Shown piece by piece: positions 7,904 to 16,343 of a stretch of DNA of 64,000 nucleotides. Position 1 is the first letter of the stretch; each line of letters opens with the position of its first letter. A program made the translations under genes and the position numbers. The stretch is from Streptomyces sp. CB00455 (GTDB lineage Bacteria > Actinomycetota > Actinomycetes > Streptomycetales > Streptomycetaceae): contig NZ_LIVQ01000001.1 in the NCBI RefSeq assembly GCF_001905445.1, forward strand, positions 1,550,001 through 1,614,000, written 5' to 3'. The notes beneath the pieces were generated by a model, which saw nothing but the letters and a program-made list of their open reading frames with translations, did no database searches and was not told the origin of the DNA.

Positions 7904-8286
7904 TAGTTCGCTCTCCCCCTCTGGGTGTTAGCGGTGTCTCAGCGCACGTAACGCGCGAGAGGCCGGACTTGTGCCCGACCTGAGGCGGAGATTTTGCCTC
8001 ACATCAAGGTCTGTTACTCAATCGACACCCAGCCGCACTCCGGAAGCGGTGAGTGGCTGGGATGACGACCGGGACCGTACACGGTCCGGGGGCCGTCTTG
8101 CACAAACGCCACCCCGTGTATTTCCCGCCATCAGGGGGGCCGGAAACCCGGACTTCCCGGGCGTTCCGGCTGTCACGGGGTCACTGAACGCACATGGGCC
8201 GACACCGGGCAATGTGATCGATCACACAGAACTGATCGTTTTCACAGGACAGGCATTCAGCCAAAAGCGAACACAGGGCGAGGGTC
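7904..8286. other. Intergenic region between cutS and the DUF4193 gene
   Basis: 383 bases with no convincing gene on either strand. It should contain the DUF4193 promoter on the minus strand and the end of the cutRS transcript. A perfect 14-bp palindrome at 8213-8226 (see separate entry) is the only strong structure seen. The part nearest DUF4193 is lower in GC than its surroundings, as expected for a promoter. Confidence 0.5.
8213..8226. promoter_or_regulatory. Crp-like palindrome TGTGATCGATCACA
   Basis: A perfect 14-bp palindrome. It contains GTG-N6-CAC, the core described for Streptomyces Crp sites, and half-sites TGTGA/TCACA as in the CRP family, though with 4 rather than 6 bases between the pentamers. 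It lies about 310 bases upstream of the DUF4193 start and 60 bases past the cutS stop. Which gene it would control is unclear. Confidence 0.35.
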
Positions 8287-9537
8287 TCACAGGGGAAGCG
8301 TGACACGCATCACGAGGCCACCGCCTTCCCGGGGGATGGCATGGATCCGTCCGCCGTGTGCGCGGGCCACGGAGCGCGCGATGGAGAGGCCGAGGCCGAC
8401 ACCCTTGTCGCTGCCCGTACGCTCCGTACGCAGCCGCCTGAAGGGCTCGAAGAGGTTGTCCACCTCGTACGCGGGAACGACGGGACCCGTGTTCGACACG
8501 ACGAGGACCGCCTGGCCCGGCTGGGCTTCCGTGGTGACCTCGACCCAGCCGCCCTCCGGGACGTTGTACCGGACGGAGTTCTGCACCAGGTTGAGGGCGA
8601 TCCGCTCCAGCAGCACGCCGTTGCCCTGGACGACGGCCGGCGCCCGCTCGCCGCGGATCTCCACGCCCTTCGCCTCGGCCTCCCCGCGCGCCTGGTCCAG
8701 GGCGCGCGAGGCGACCTCCGCCAGGTCGACGGGCTTGCGGTCGACGATCTGGTTCTCGCTGCGGGCGAGCAGCAGCAGGCCCTCGACGAGCTGCTCGCTG
8801 CGCTCGTTGGTGGCGAGCAGGGTCTTGCCGAGCTGCTGGAGCTCGACCGGGGCCCCGGGGTCGGAGAGGTGGACCTCCAGCAGGGTCCGGTTGATCGCCA
8901 GCGGGGTCCGCAGCTCGTGCGAGGCGTTCGCGACGAACCGCTGCTGCGCGGTGAAGGCCCGCTCCAGCCGGTCGAGCATCTCGTCGAAGGTGTCGGCGAG
9001 CTCCTTGAGCTCGTCGTCCGGCCCGTCCAGCTCGATCCGCCGGGTCAGGTCGGAGCCGACCACCCGCCGGGCGGTCCGGGTGATCTTGCCGAGCGGCGAG
9101 AGCACCCGGCCGGCCATCGCGTAGCCGAAGGCGAAGGCGATGATGCTCAGACCCAGCAGGGCCATCAGCGACCGGCTCAGCAGGTCGTCCAGCGCGTGCT
9201 TGCGCTGGTCGAGCGCGCACTGGTTCATCGCCGCGTTGAACCGCTCGAGCTCGCCGGTCGGGAACACGCCCGGGCACGAAGGACTGGTGACCTTGATGCC
9301 CTGTCCGGCGACGATCTCGTACTGGAGGGAATTGCCCTCGCGCAGCGCCTGCGCCGCCAGCAGGTAGATGATCGACAGCAGCAGGATGCCCGCGATCAGG
9401 AACATCCCGCCGTACAGCAGCGTGAGACGTATCCGGATCGTCGGGCGCAGCCAAGGGAAGGGACCCTCGGGCTGGCCGGGGTCCCAGGTCGGTTTCGGTG
9501 GCGCCGCCGGTGGCGCCGGGGTGGCGGCCGCGCCCAT
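8287..9537 (-). CDS. cutS: CutS sensor histidine kinase
   Basis: 416 aa, membrane-bound. A proline-rich N-terminus is followed by a transmembrane helix (about 38-62), an extracytoplasmic sensor of about 65 residues, a second helix (about 118-140), a HAMP domain, the HisKA box (VANASHELRTPLA) and an HATPase domain (LNLVQNSVRYN, DKGVGLGLSIA). The sensor holds exactly two cysteines, Cys88 (TSPSCPG) and Cys107 (MNQCALD). In published Streptomyces work the paired cysteines of CutS are linked to sensing extracellular protein misfolding. The start codon overlaps the cutR stop by one base (TGATG), so cutR and cutS form an operon. Confidence 0.92.
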   Translation of the reverse strand: MGAAATPAPPAAPPKPTWDPGQPEGPFPWLRPTIRIRLTLLYGGMFLIAGILLLSIIYLLAAQALREGNSLQYEIVAGQGIKVTSPSCPGVFPTGELERFNAAMNQCALDQRKHALDDLLSRSLMALLGLSIIAFAFGYAMAGRVLSPLGKITRTARRVVGSDLTRRIELDGPDDELKELADTFDEMLDRLERAFTAQQRFVANASHELRTPLAINRTLLEVHLSDPGAPVELQQLGKTLLATNERSEQLVEGLLLLARSENQIVDRKPVDLAEVASRALDQARGEAEAKGVEIRGERAPAVVQGNGVLLERIALNLVQNSVRYNVPEGGWVEVTTEAQPGQAVLVVSNTGPVVPAYEVDNLFEPFRRLRTERTGSDKGVGLGLSIARSVARAHGGRIHAIPREGGGLVMRVTLPL

Positions 9538-10190
9538 CAGATCCGGTACCCGGAACCGGGCACGGTCACGATGACCGGCGGTTCACCCAGCTTGCGGCGC
9601 AGGGTCATCACGGTCACCCGTACGACGTTGGTGAAGGGATCGGTGTTCTCGTCCCAGGCTTTTTCGAGCAGCTGTTCCGCGGAGACGACGGTCCCCTCGC
9701 TGCGCATCAGGACCTCCAGCACCGCGAACTCCTTGGGCGCCAGCTGCACCTCCCTGCCCTCGCGGAACACCTCGCGCCGGTTGGGGTCCAGCTTGATGCC
9801 GGCCCGCTCCAGCACGGGCGGCAGCGCGACGGTGGTGCGCCGCCCGAGCGCCCGCACGCGCGCGGTCAGCTCGGTGAAGGCGAAGGGCTTGGGCAGGTAG
9901 TCGTCCGCCCCGAGCTCCAGCCCCTCCACGCGGTCGCTGACGTCACCGGAGGCGGTCAGCATCAGCACGCGGGTGGGCATCCCGAGCTCGACGATCTTCC
10001 GGCAGACGTCGTCCCCGTGCACGAGCGGGAGGTCCCGGTCGAGCACGACCACGTCGTAGTCGTTGACCCCGACACGTTCCAGGGCGGCGGAGCCGTCGTA
10101 CACGACGTCCACGGCCATGGCCTCCCGGCGCAGTCCGGTGGCCACCGCATCGGCGAGCAGCTGCTCGTCCTCGACGACGAGTACGCGCAC
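9537..10190 (-). CDS. cutR: CutR OmpR-family response regulator
   Basis: 217 aa from a GTG start (VRVLVVEDEQLLADAV) behind a GGAGGAAGG ribosome site. The receiver domain has VVEDE, the phospho-acceptor Asp in DYDVVVLDRDLPLVHGDD, and the Lys in YLPKPFAF. The OmpR-type winged helix ends in VVRVTVMTLRRKLGEPPVIVTVPGSGYRI. The sequence matches my recollection of S. coelicolor CutR closely. Upstream, at 10220-10229, is a perfect palindrome CACACGTGTG that could be part of its promoter control. Partner of CutS; the pair is implicated in secretion stress and carbon-dependent antibiotic regulation. Confidence 0.93.
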   Translation of the reverse strand: MRVLVVEDEQLLADAVATGLRREAMAVDVVYDGSAALERVGVNDYDVVVLDRDLPLVHGDDVCRKIVELGMPTRVLMLTASGDVSDRVEGLELGADDYLPKPFAFTELTARVRALGRRTTVALPPVLERAGIKLDPNRREVFREGREVQLAPKEFAVLEVLMRSEGTVVSAEQLLEKAWDENTDPFTNVVRVTVMTLRRKLGEPPVIVTVPGSGYRI

Positions 10191-10435
10191 GTCGTTTCCT
10201 TCCTCCGAGCCCAGAAGGGCACACGTGTGTTGCGTCGCCCATCCTGCACGTTTCGGCCGTAAACCGGCTGTAAGGCGCTGCTCACCGGGGCGGAAGCGGT
10301 GGCGGTGGGGATTACCTCGCCTCACGAGGTTTCTGGGCCGGGGGCGCAGGGGATGACGTCTGCACACCCCAGCCACTCCCTGACGGCGGATCGCCACGTG
10401 CCGCCGCCGACCCACGAAGAGGGGGCGAACCCACC

Positions 10436-10609
10436 ATGGACGCATTCACCGCGGGTCTCCTGCAGCGCATCACGGCCACGCAGTCCGACCTCATGCACGC
10501 CCGCGAGTCGGGCGACGACTTCCTCGCGGAAGTGGAACAGGCGGAGCTGGAGGACCTCCACCGCCTCGCCGCCGAATACGGGGTACCCGTGTCCGTCAGC
10601 GCCTGCTGA
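10436..10609 (+). CDS. Conserved 57-aa hypothetical protein beside cutRS
   Basis: 57 aa (MDAFTAGLLQRITATQSDL, then MHARESGDDFLAEVEQAEL, ending VPVSVSAC). It reads as an amphipathic alpha-helical, acidic small protein with no signal or membrane segment. Codon use has the strong third-position GC of real Streptomyces genes. It starts 245 bases from the divergent cutR gene and is closed by a strong hairpin. A small protein gene at this position next to cutR is conserved in my recollection of Streptomyces genomes. Function unknown; a role linked to CutRS would be speculation. Confidence 0.65.
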   Translation: MDAFTAGLLQRITATQSDLMHARESGDDFLAEVEQAELEDLHRLAAEYGVPVSVSAC

Positions 10610-10648
10610 CGTCCGCGCCCCGCCCCGGGCTCCTGACCTTGCACACCG

Positions 10649-10679
10649 AACCCCGGCCGCTCCTCGGGCGGCCGGGGTT
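10649..10679. terminator. Bidirectional hairpin terminator
   Basis: A perfect 12-bp stem, AACCCCGGCCGC and its complement, with a 7-base loop. It sits 39 bases after the 57-codon gene (plus strand) and 61 bases after the inositol-phosphatase gene (minus strand), so it can serve both convergent units. Confidence 0.8.
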
Positions 10680-10740
10680 CCGTCATGTCGCGGGGCGGCT
10701 GCCGCGGGCCGCGGCGCCCGCCGCCCGGCCGGGCCCGCCG

Positions 10741-11544
10741 TCAGTCGTGCCAGGCCCCCGCCCGCTCCAGCAGCGGCTGCAGGGAGGCGAAGACCGCCGG
10801 GGTGGCCGCCAGGGCGAGCTCGCCCGAGGCGGCCTCCCCCGGCCGTCCGCCGGTCAGCGCGCCGGCCTCCCGGGCGATCAGGTCGCCCGCCGCCAGGTCC
10901 CAGGGGTTCAGCCCGCGCTCGTAGTACCCGTCCAGCCGTCCGGCGGCCACGTCGCACAGGTCCAGCGCCGCCGAGCCGCCCCGCCGGATGTCGCGCACCA
11001 GCGGGATGATCCGCGCCACGACCTCGGCCTGGCGGGCCCGCCGGGTCTGGACGTACGCGAAGCCCGTCCCGACCAGCGCCTGTTCCAGCGGCGCCGCAGG
11101 CCGGCAGGCGAGACGGGCCGTGCCCGACCACGCCCCGCCGCCGAGGACCGCGTGGTAGGTCTCCCCGCGCATCGGCGCCCCGACCACGCCCACCACGGTC
11201 TCGCCCCCGTACTCCGCCGCGATGGAGACGCCCCAGCTCGGCAGGCCGTACAGGTAGTTGACGGTGCCGTCCAGCGGGTCCACGACCCACCGCACCCCGC
11301 TCGTCCCGGGGACGGCGGCGCCCTCCTCCCCCAGCAGCCCGTCGTCGGGTCGCCGTTCGGCGAGGATGCCGGTGATCAGCTTCTCCGCGGCGATGTCCAT
11401 CTCCGTCACGACGTCGACGGCGCTGCTCTTCGTGGCCGCCACCGCCAGGTCGGCGGGCCTGCCGTCGCGCAGCAGAGCCCCGGCCTGCCGGGCGGCTTCC
11501 AGACCCACGTCCAGCAGTTCGGCCTTCAGCTCTTCAGAGATCAC
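10741..11544 (-). CDS. Inositol monophosphatase family protein
   Basis: 267 aa from a GTG start (VISEELKAELLDVGLEAARQAG). Metal-binding signatures of the Mg-dependent phosphatase family are present: LLGEEG (Glu ligand), WVVDPLDGTVNYLYGLP (the DPxDGT motif), and near the C-terminus NPWDLAAGDLIAREAGA with the third Asp. Members dephosphorylate inositol phosphates, 3'-phosphoadenosine phosphate, histidinol phosphate or sugar bisphosphates; the substrate cannot be read from the sequence. It follows hemH after 11 bases on the same strand, so the two share a transcript and any iron control at the hemH promoter. Confidence 0.88.
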   Translation of the reverse strand: MISEELKAELLDVGLEAARQAGALLRDGRPADLAVAATKSSAVDVVTEMDIAAEKLITGILAERRPDDGLLGEEGAAVPGTSGVRWVVDPLDGTVNYLYGLPSWGVSIAAEYGGETVVGVVGAPMRGETYHAVLGGGAWSGTARLACRPAAPLEQALVGTGFAYVQTRRARQAEVVARIIPLVRDIRRGGSAALDLCDVAAGRLDGYYERGLNPWDLAAGDLIAREAGALTGGRPGEAASGELALAATPAVFASLQPLLERAGAWHD

Positions 11545-11555
11545 GGTCCCTCTCC

Positions 11556-12713
11556 CTACGCGTACGGACTGTCCGCGCCCGCGGCCGCCGGCCGGGGCGC
11601 GCGCGCCGGGCAGCAGCCCACGGCGCACAGGTCGTGGCTGGGGCCCAGCAGCCCCAGCGCGCACCGCTCGACGGGCTCGCCGCGCTCGGCGGCGGCCCGC
11701 TCCAGCACGAGCTCGCGGACCGCCGCGGCGAAGCGCGGGTCCGCCCCGACCGTCGCCGACCGGGCGATCGGCAGTCCCAGCTCCGCCGCCTTCGCCGTCG
11801 CCTCCGTGTCGAGGTCGTAGAGGACCTCCATGTGGTCCGAGACGAAGCCGATGGGCACCATCACCGCCGCGGGCGCGCCGGCCCCGTGCAGGGCCTCCAG
11901 GTGGTCGCAGACGTCCGGCTCCAGCCAGGGGATGTGCGGGGCGCCGCTGCGCGACTGGTAGACGAGCTCCCAGGGCAGTTCGGTGCCCGTCCGGGCCCGC
12001 ACCGCGTCCGCGACCACCTTCGCCACGTCCAGGTGCTGCTTGACGTACGCGCCGCCCTCGCCGTCCGCGGTGTGCTCCGCGACCGGCCCCGAGGTGTCGG
12101 CCGCGGCGGTCGGGATGGAGTGCGTGGTGAAGACCAGGTGCGCTCCGCCCCGGACCTCCTGCGGCAGTGATTCCAGCGAGGCGAGCACGCCGTCGACCAT
12201 CGGCCGCACGAAGCCGGGGTGGTTGAAGTAGTGCCGCAGCTTGTCGACCTTCGGCAGCTCGGCGACGCCCTCCTCGGCGAGCGCGGCCAGCGCGTCGGCG
12301 AGGTTCTCCCGGTACTGCCGGCAGCCCGAGTACGAGGCGTACGCGCTGGTCGCGAGGACGGCGATGCGGCGGCGGCCGTCGGCGGCCATCTCGCGCAGCA
12401 CGTCGGTCAGGTACGGGGCCCAGTTGCGGTTGCCCCAGTAGAGCGGCAGGTCCAGCCCGTGCTCGGCGAAGTCCTTGCGCAGCGCGTCCAGCAGCTCGCG
12501 GTTCTGCGCGTTGATCGGGCTGACGCCGCCGAAGCCGAAGTAGTGCGCTCCGACCTCCTTGAGCCGCTCGCGCGGGATACCGCGGCCACGGGTGACGTTC
12601 TCCAGGAACGGCACGACGTCGTCGGGTCCTTCGGGGCCGCCGAAGGACAGCAGCAGCAGGGCGTCGTACGGGGCGGCGGGCCCGCCGGCGGGCGGGAGGA
12701 GCTCGTCTGACAT
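11556..12713 (-). CDS. hemH: Ferrochelatase (actinobacterial coproporphyrin ferrochelatase)
   Basis: 385 aa. Inserts Fe2+ into the porphyrin ring late in haem synthesis. In actinobacteria the substrate is generally coproporphyrin III, and the enzyme is also called CpfC. Visible features are [24 protein letters not shown] at the N-terminus, the metal-binding histidine in LVFTTHSIP, and [20 protein letters not shown]. The C-terminal cysteines ([22 protein letters not shown]) fit the [2Fe-2S] cluster known from actinobacterial ferrochelatases. It is divergent from an MFS gene with an iron-box-like site between them, and heads an operon with the inositol-phosphatase family gene. Confidence 0.94.
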   Translation of the reverse strand: MSDELLPPAGGPAAPYDALLLLSFGGPEGPDDVVPFLENVTRGRGIPRERLKEVGAHYFGFGGVSPINAQNRELLDALRKDFAEHGLDLPLYWGNRNWAPYLTDVLREMAADGRRRIAVLATSAYASYSGCRQYRENLADALAALAEEGVAELPKVDKLRHYFNHPGFVRPMVDGVLASLESLPQEVRGGAHLVFTTHSIPTAAADTSGPVAEHTADGEGGAYVKQHLDVAKVVADAVRARTGTELPWELVYQSRSGAPHIPWLEPDVCDHLEALHGAGAPAAVMVPIGFVSDHMEVLYDLDTEATAKAAELGLPIARSATVGADPRFAAAVRELVLERAAAERGEPVERCALGLLGPSHDLCAVGCCPARAPRPAAAGADSPYA

Positions 12714-12783
12714 GCGTCGAATCCTGCCACCCGGGCTCCGCGAGCGGGAACCGGCCCGGCCGGGACCTGCCCCGCGTCCCAGG

Positions 12784-12802
12784 TAAGGTGAGCCTAACTC
12801 CC
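12784..12802. promoter_or_regulatory. Candidate DmdR/IdeR iron box between hemH and the MFS gene
   Basis: The 19-mer TAAGGTGAGCCTAACTCCC matches the IdeR/DmdR consensus TTAGGTTAGCCTAACCTAA at 13 of 19 positions, with one half-site, GCCTAAC, intact. It lies 70 bases upstream of the hemH ATG and about 80 bases upstream of the MFS start, so an iron-loaded DtxR-type repressor bound here could control both. The match is imperfect on the MFS side. Confidence 0.5.
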
Positions 12803-12884
12803 ATGTCCGGAATTTCCCCGTGCGGGCGCCTCAGCGGCAGTCATAACCTGTAGGGGCCGAAGACGTCCCCCAACGGAGGGCCCC

Positions 12885-14141
12885 TTGCCCAGTCCCTACC
12901 GCGCCATCTTCGCGGCCCCCGGTACCAAGGGGTTCAGCGCGGCCGGTCTCGTCGGCCGCCTGCCCATCTCCATGGTCGGCGTCGGCATCCTCACGATGAT
13001 CTCCGAGATCACCGGCCGCTACGCCCTCGCGAGCGCGCTGACCGGCACCCTCGCCCTCGCCGCCGCGTTCATCGGCCCCCAGGTGTCGCGCCTGGTGGAC
13101 CAGTACGGCCAGCGGCGGATCCTGCGCCCCGCGACCCTCGTCTCCGTGGCGTCGGTGGCCGGCCTGCTGGTCGCCGCCGCGAACGGCTGGCCCGACTGGA
13201 CCCTCTTCGTGTTCGCGGGGATCGCCGGCTGCGTACCGAGCGTCGGCTCGATGGTCCGCGCCCGGTGGACCGTCATCTACCGCGACTCCGCGCGCGAACT
13301 GCACACCGCGTACTCCTTCGAGTCCGTGGTGGACGAGGTCTGCTTCATCTTCGGCCCGATCATCGCCATCGGCCTGTCCACCACCTGGTTCCCCGAGGCC
13401 GGCCCGCTGATCGCCGCCGTGTGCCTGCTGGTCGGCGTCTGGCTGCTGACCGCGCAGCGCGCCACCGAGCCCGCCCCGCACCCGCGCGGCGAGCACACGG
13501 ACCGCACGACGGCGCTGCGCTCCCCCGGCCTCCAGGTCCTGACGGCGACCTTCGTGGCGACGGGCGCCATCTTCGGCTCCATCGACGTCGCCACCCTGGC
13601 CTTCGCCGAGGAGCGGGGCCAGAAGTCCTCCGCCAGCCTCATCCTGGCCGTCTGGGCCCTGGGGTCCTGCATCGCCGGAATCGTCTTCGGCCTGCTCCAT
13701 CTCAAGGGCCGGACGGAACGCAGGTGGGTACTGGGCGTATGTGCGATGGCCGTGAGTATGATCCCCCTCCTACTGGCCGGGAACCTTCCGTTTCTGGCCG
13801 TGGCGCTCTTCGTCTCGGGCCTCGCCATCGCTCCCACGATGATCACCACGATGGCCCTGATCGAGGCGCACGTACCACGCGCGAAGCTGACCGAGGGCAT
13901 GACCTGGATCAGTACCGGCCTCGCGGTCGGCGTCGCGATCGGCTCCTCGGTGACCGGCCTGGTCATCGACGCGGCCGGCGCGCAGCGCGGGTACGTCGTC
14001 TCCATCTCGGCGGGGACGGCCGCGGCGGCGGTGGCGTTCGCGGGATACCGCCGGCTGACGAGGCCGGCGCAAGGGGAGGAGCCAGCTAGCGATGGGGACG
14101 GCGACAGCAGGGAAGAACGGCGCGGCGACCGCGTGGCGTAA
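12885..14141 (+). CDS. Major facilitator superfamily transporter
   Basis: 418 aa from a TTG start preceded by CGGAGGG. About twelve hydrophobic segments are visible (for example LVGRLPISMVGVGILTMI, LTGTLALAAAFIGP, LTATFVATGAIFGSIDVATLAF and LAVALFVSGLAIAPTMITTMALI). The loop QVSRLVDQYGQRRILRPA is the MFS motif-A-like segment after helix 2. Substrate is unknown. The iron-box-like site in its promoter raises siderophore or haem-precursor export as a possibility, which is inference. The C-terminal 25 residues are charged and overlap the start of the oxidase gene by 50 bases. Confidence 0.85.
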   Translation: MPSPYRAIFAAPGTKGFSAAGLVGRLPISMVGVGILTMISEITGRYALASALTGTLALAAAFIGPQVSRLVDQYGQRRILRPATLVSVASVAGLLVAAANGWPDWTLFVFAGIAGCVPSVGSMVRARWTVIYRDSARELHTAYSFESVVDEVCFIFGPIIAIGLSTTWFPEAGPLIAAVCLLVGVWLLTAQRATEPAPHPRGEHTDRTTALRSPGLQVLTATFVATGAIFGSIDVATLAFAEERGQKSSASLILAVWALGSCIAGIVFGLLHLKGRTERRWVLGVCAMAVSMIPLLLAGNLPFLAVALFVSGLAIAPTMITTMALIEAHVPRAKLTEGMTWISTGLAVGVAIGSSVTGLVIDAAGAQRGYVVSISAGTAAAAVAFAGYRRLTRPAQGEEPASDGDGDSREERRGDRVA

Positions 14142-15420
14142 CTGGGCGGGCAACGTCACGGCGACGCCCGTGCGCACGGTGACCCCGGCCTCGGTCGGGG
14201 AGCTCCAGGAGGCGGTCCGCCGGGCCGCCGAGCAGGGGCTGCGGGTGAAGGCGGTCGGCACCGGCCACTCCTTCACCGCGGCGGCCGCCACGGACGGGGT
14301 GCTCCTGCGCCCGCAGGCACTGGCGGGGATCCGGTCCCTCGACCGCACCGCCGGCACCGTCACGGTGGGGGCGGGCACGGTCCTGAGGGACCTGAACGTG
14401 GCCCTGGCCCGCGAGGGGCTCTCCCTCACCAACATGGGCGACATCATGGAGCAGACGGTCTCCGGCGCCGTCAGTACGGGCACCCACGGCACGGGCCGCG
14501 ACTCGGCCTCCATCGCCGCCCAGATCCGCGGCCTGGAACTGGTCACCGCCGACGGGCGCCTGCTCACGTGTTCCGAGAAGGAGAATCCCGAGGTCTTCGC
14601 GGCGGCCCGGATCGGCATCGGCGCGCTGGGCGTCGTCACCGCGCTGACCTTCGCCGTGGAGCCCGTCTTCTTCCTGAGGGCCCGTGAGGAGCCCATGGGC
14701 TTCGACCGGGTGACGGCCGAGTTCGAGCAGCACTTCGCGGAGAACGAGCACTTCGAGTTCTACTGGTTCCCGCACACCGGCAACTGCAACACCAAGCGGA
14801 ACAACCGCAGCCAGGGCCCCGCCGCCCCGCCCGGAGCGGTGAGCGCCTGGATCGAGGACGAGCTGCTGTCCAACGGCCTCTTCCAGGCGGTCAATTCGCT
14901 GGGCCGCGCGGTCCCGGCCACCATCCCGTCCATCGCCCGCGTCGCGAGCCGCGCCCTGTCGGCCCGCACCTACACGGACATCCCCTACAAGGTGTTCACC
15001 AGTCCGCGCCGGGTGCGGTTCGTGGAGATGGAGTACGCACTGCCGCGCGAGCAGGTGGTCGACGCGCTGCGCGAGCTGCGCGCGGTGGTCGACCGGTCGG
15101 GGCTGCGGATCAGCTTCCCGGTGGAGGTGCGGACGGCGCCGGCGGACGACATCGCGCTGTCGACCGCGTCGGGCCGCGACACGGCGTACATCGCGGTGCA
15201 CATGTACCGGGGCACCCCGTACCGGGCCTACTTCACGGCGGCCGAGCGGATCTTCACCGCGCACGGCGGCCGTCCGCACTGGGGCAAGGTGCACACCCGC
15301 GACGCGAAGTACCTCGCCGGGGTCTACCCGCGCTTCGCCGAGTTCACGGCGCTGCGCGACCGGCTGGACCCGGACCGGGTGTTCGGCAACGACTACCTGC
15401 GGCGGGTCCTGGGCGACTGA
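14092..15420 (+). CDS. FAD-linked sugar/alditol oxidase (D-arabinono-1,4-lactone oxidase family)
   Basis: 442 aa, VAO-type flavoprotein. The N-terminal FAD domain has VKAVGTGHSFTAAAATDG, whose GxGHS histidine is the usual covalent FAD site, and GAVSTGTHGTG. The C-terminal ALO domain ends with GGRPHWGKVHTRDAKYLAGVYPRF and LDPDRVFGNDYLRRVLG; the HWGK motif is a family hallmark. Relatives oxidise alditols or aldonolactones with O2, releasing H2O2. The start codon at 14092 lies inside the last codons of the MFS gene, with a GGGGAGGAG ribosome site, so the two are coupled. Actual substrate is unknown. Confidence 0.87.
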   Translation: MGTATAGKNGAATAWRNWAGNVTATPVRTVTPASVGELQEAVRRAAEQGLRVKAVGTGHSFTAAAATDGVLLRPQALAGIRSLDRTAGTVTVGAGTVLRDLNVALAREGLSLTNMGDIMEQTVSGAVSTGTHGTGRDSASIAAQIRGLELVTADGRLLTCSEKENPEVFAAARIGIGALGVVTALTFAVEPVFFLRAREEPMGFDRVTAEFEQHFAENEHFEFYWFPHTGNCNTKRNNRSQGPAAPPGAVSAWIEDELLSNGLFQAVNSLGRAVPATIPSIARVASRALSARTYTDIPYKVFTSPRRVRFVEMEYALPREQVVDALRELRAVVDRSGLRISFPVEVRTAPADDIALSTASGRDTAYIAVHMYRGTPYRAYFTAAERIFTAHGGRPHWGKVHTRDAKYLAGVYPRFAEFTALRDRLDPDRVFGNDYLRRVLGD

Positions 15421-15482
15421 GCCCGCCGGCTCACGGCTCCTCAGGAGAGCGGCCGGGACCGGTCGCACTCCGTCCGGGGCCT

Positions 15483-16343
15483 TCAGGAACCGCTCGGCTG
15501 CCCGGCGTCGCCCCGGGGCGCCGGGGCGGACGGGGCGGCGGGGTGCGACGGGCCGCCGCTCGGGGTGGGCGGCGGGCTCGGGGGCACCGCGGACGGCGTC
15601 GGACCCACCGGCGGGCTCGGGGTCCCGGAGGGCCCGGTGCCCGGGCCGCCGCCCGGGGTCCGGCCGCCGCCGCTCGGCGAAGGCGAGGGGGAGGGAGAGG
15701 GCGGGGAAGGGGAAGGCGAGCTGCCCGGCCCGGGGCTGCTCCCGTCCTTGCCGTCCTTGCCGTCCCTGCCGCCCTTGCCCCCGGCGTCCTCGTCCCCGCC
15801 CGGCGGGGTCTCCCGATGGTCCGCGGCCTTGCGGGTGCCTGCCGAGAAGAGGGTGTCGCCGCCCTTGCTGACCGAGGTGCCGGCCATGGCCTCGTAGGTG
15901 CCGAGGGCGCCCAGGGAAAGGGCGAAGGCGGCGCCGGCGGCGACCGCCGTTCGCTTCCAGCCCCGTACGCGGGTGCCGTGCAGGGTGGCCACGCCGAACT
16001 CCCCGTCGGAGGCGTCCTGCGGGGGACGCACGTGCGACCCGCCGGTGCCGTCGGCGCCCGGCTCCGGCTGTGGCTCCTGTGGCAGGAGCGCCCGGCGGGG
16101 CCGCAGGCGGGTGGTCTCGCGCAACTGGTCGCCGGTGCGACGGAAGACGTGCTGGATGACGGGACCGCCCGCCGTGGCGACGACACTGACCACGCCGGCG
16201 CCCAGGATGGTCCCGTAGACCCCCAACTGCGAAGCGAGGAGCGCCGCGGCGACGGTCGCCAGCGAGCTGCCGGCCACCTGGGCCGCGCTCAGGTCGAGCT
16301 TCTTCTTCTCCGGTTCGGCATCCTGCGTCGCCTTCTGACCCAT
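15483..16343 (-). CDS. Membrane protein with long Pro/Ser/Gly-rich C-terminal tail
   Basis: About 286 aa starting MGQKATQDAEPEKKKLDL; an ATG six bases upstream is possible, but AGGGG is better spaced for this one. A hydrophobic segment lies at about 24-60 (AAQVAGSSLATVAAALLASQLGVYGTILGAGVVSVVATAGG), a basic cytoplasmic stretch follows, then a second helix (AVAAGAAFALSLGALGTYEAMAG). The last 120 residues are low complexity: GGRDGKDGKDGSSPG, then SPSPSP and PGGGPGTGP runs, probably an extracytoplasmic disordered or wall-spanning region. No domain recognised. It is divergent from sepH across a 528-base region. Confidence 0.65.
   Translation of the reverse strand: MGQKATQDAEPEKKKLDLSAAQVAGSSLATVAAALLASQLGVYGTILGAGVVSVVATAGGPVIQHVFRRTGDQLRETTRLRPRRALLPQEPQPEPGADGTGGSHVRPPQDASDGEFGVATLHGTRVRGWKRTAVAAGAAFALSLGALGTYEAMAGTSVSKGGDTLFSAGTRKAADHRETPPGGDEDAGGKGGRDGKDGKDGSSPGPGSSPSPSPPSPSPSPSPSGGGRTPGGGPGTGPSGTPSPPVGPTPSAVPPSPPPTPSGGPSHPAAPSAPAPRGDAGQPSGS

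Noticed and set aside
10741..12804. Single 687-codon frame covering the phosphatase and the hemH strand
   Set aside because: Its N-terminal half is an out-of-frame reading of hemH. Only the C-terminal 267 codons from the GTG at 11544 form the phosphatase-family protein.
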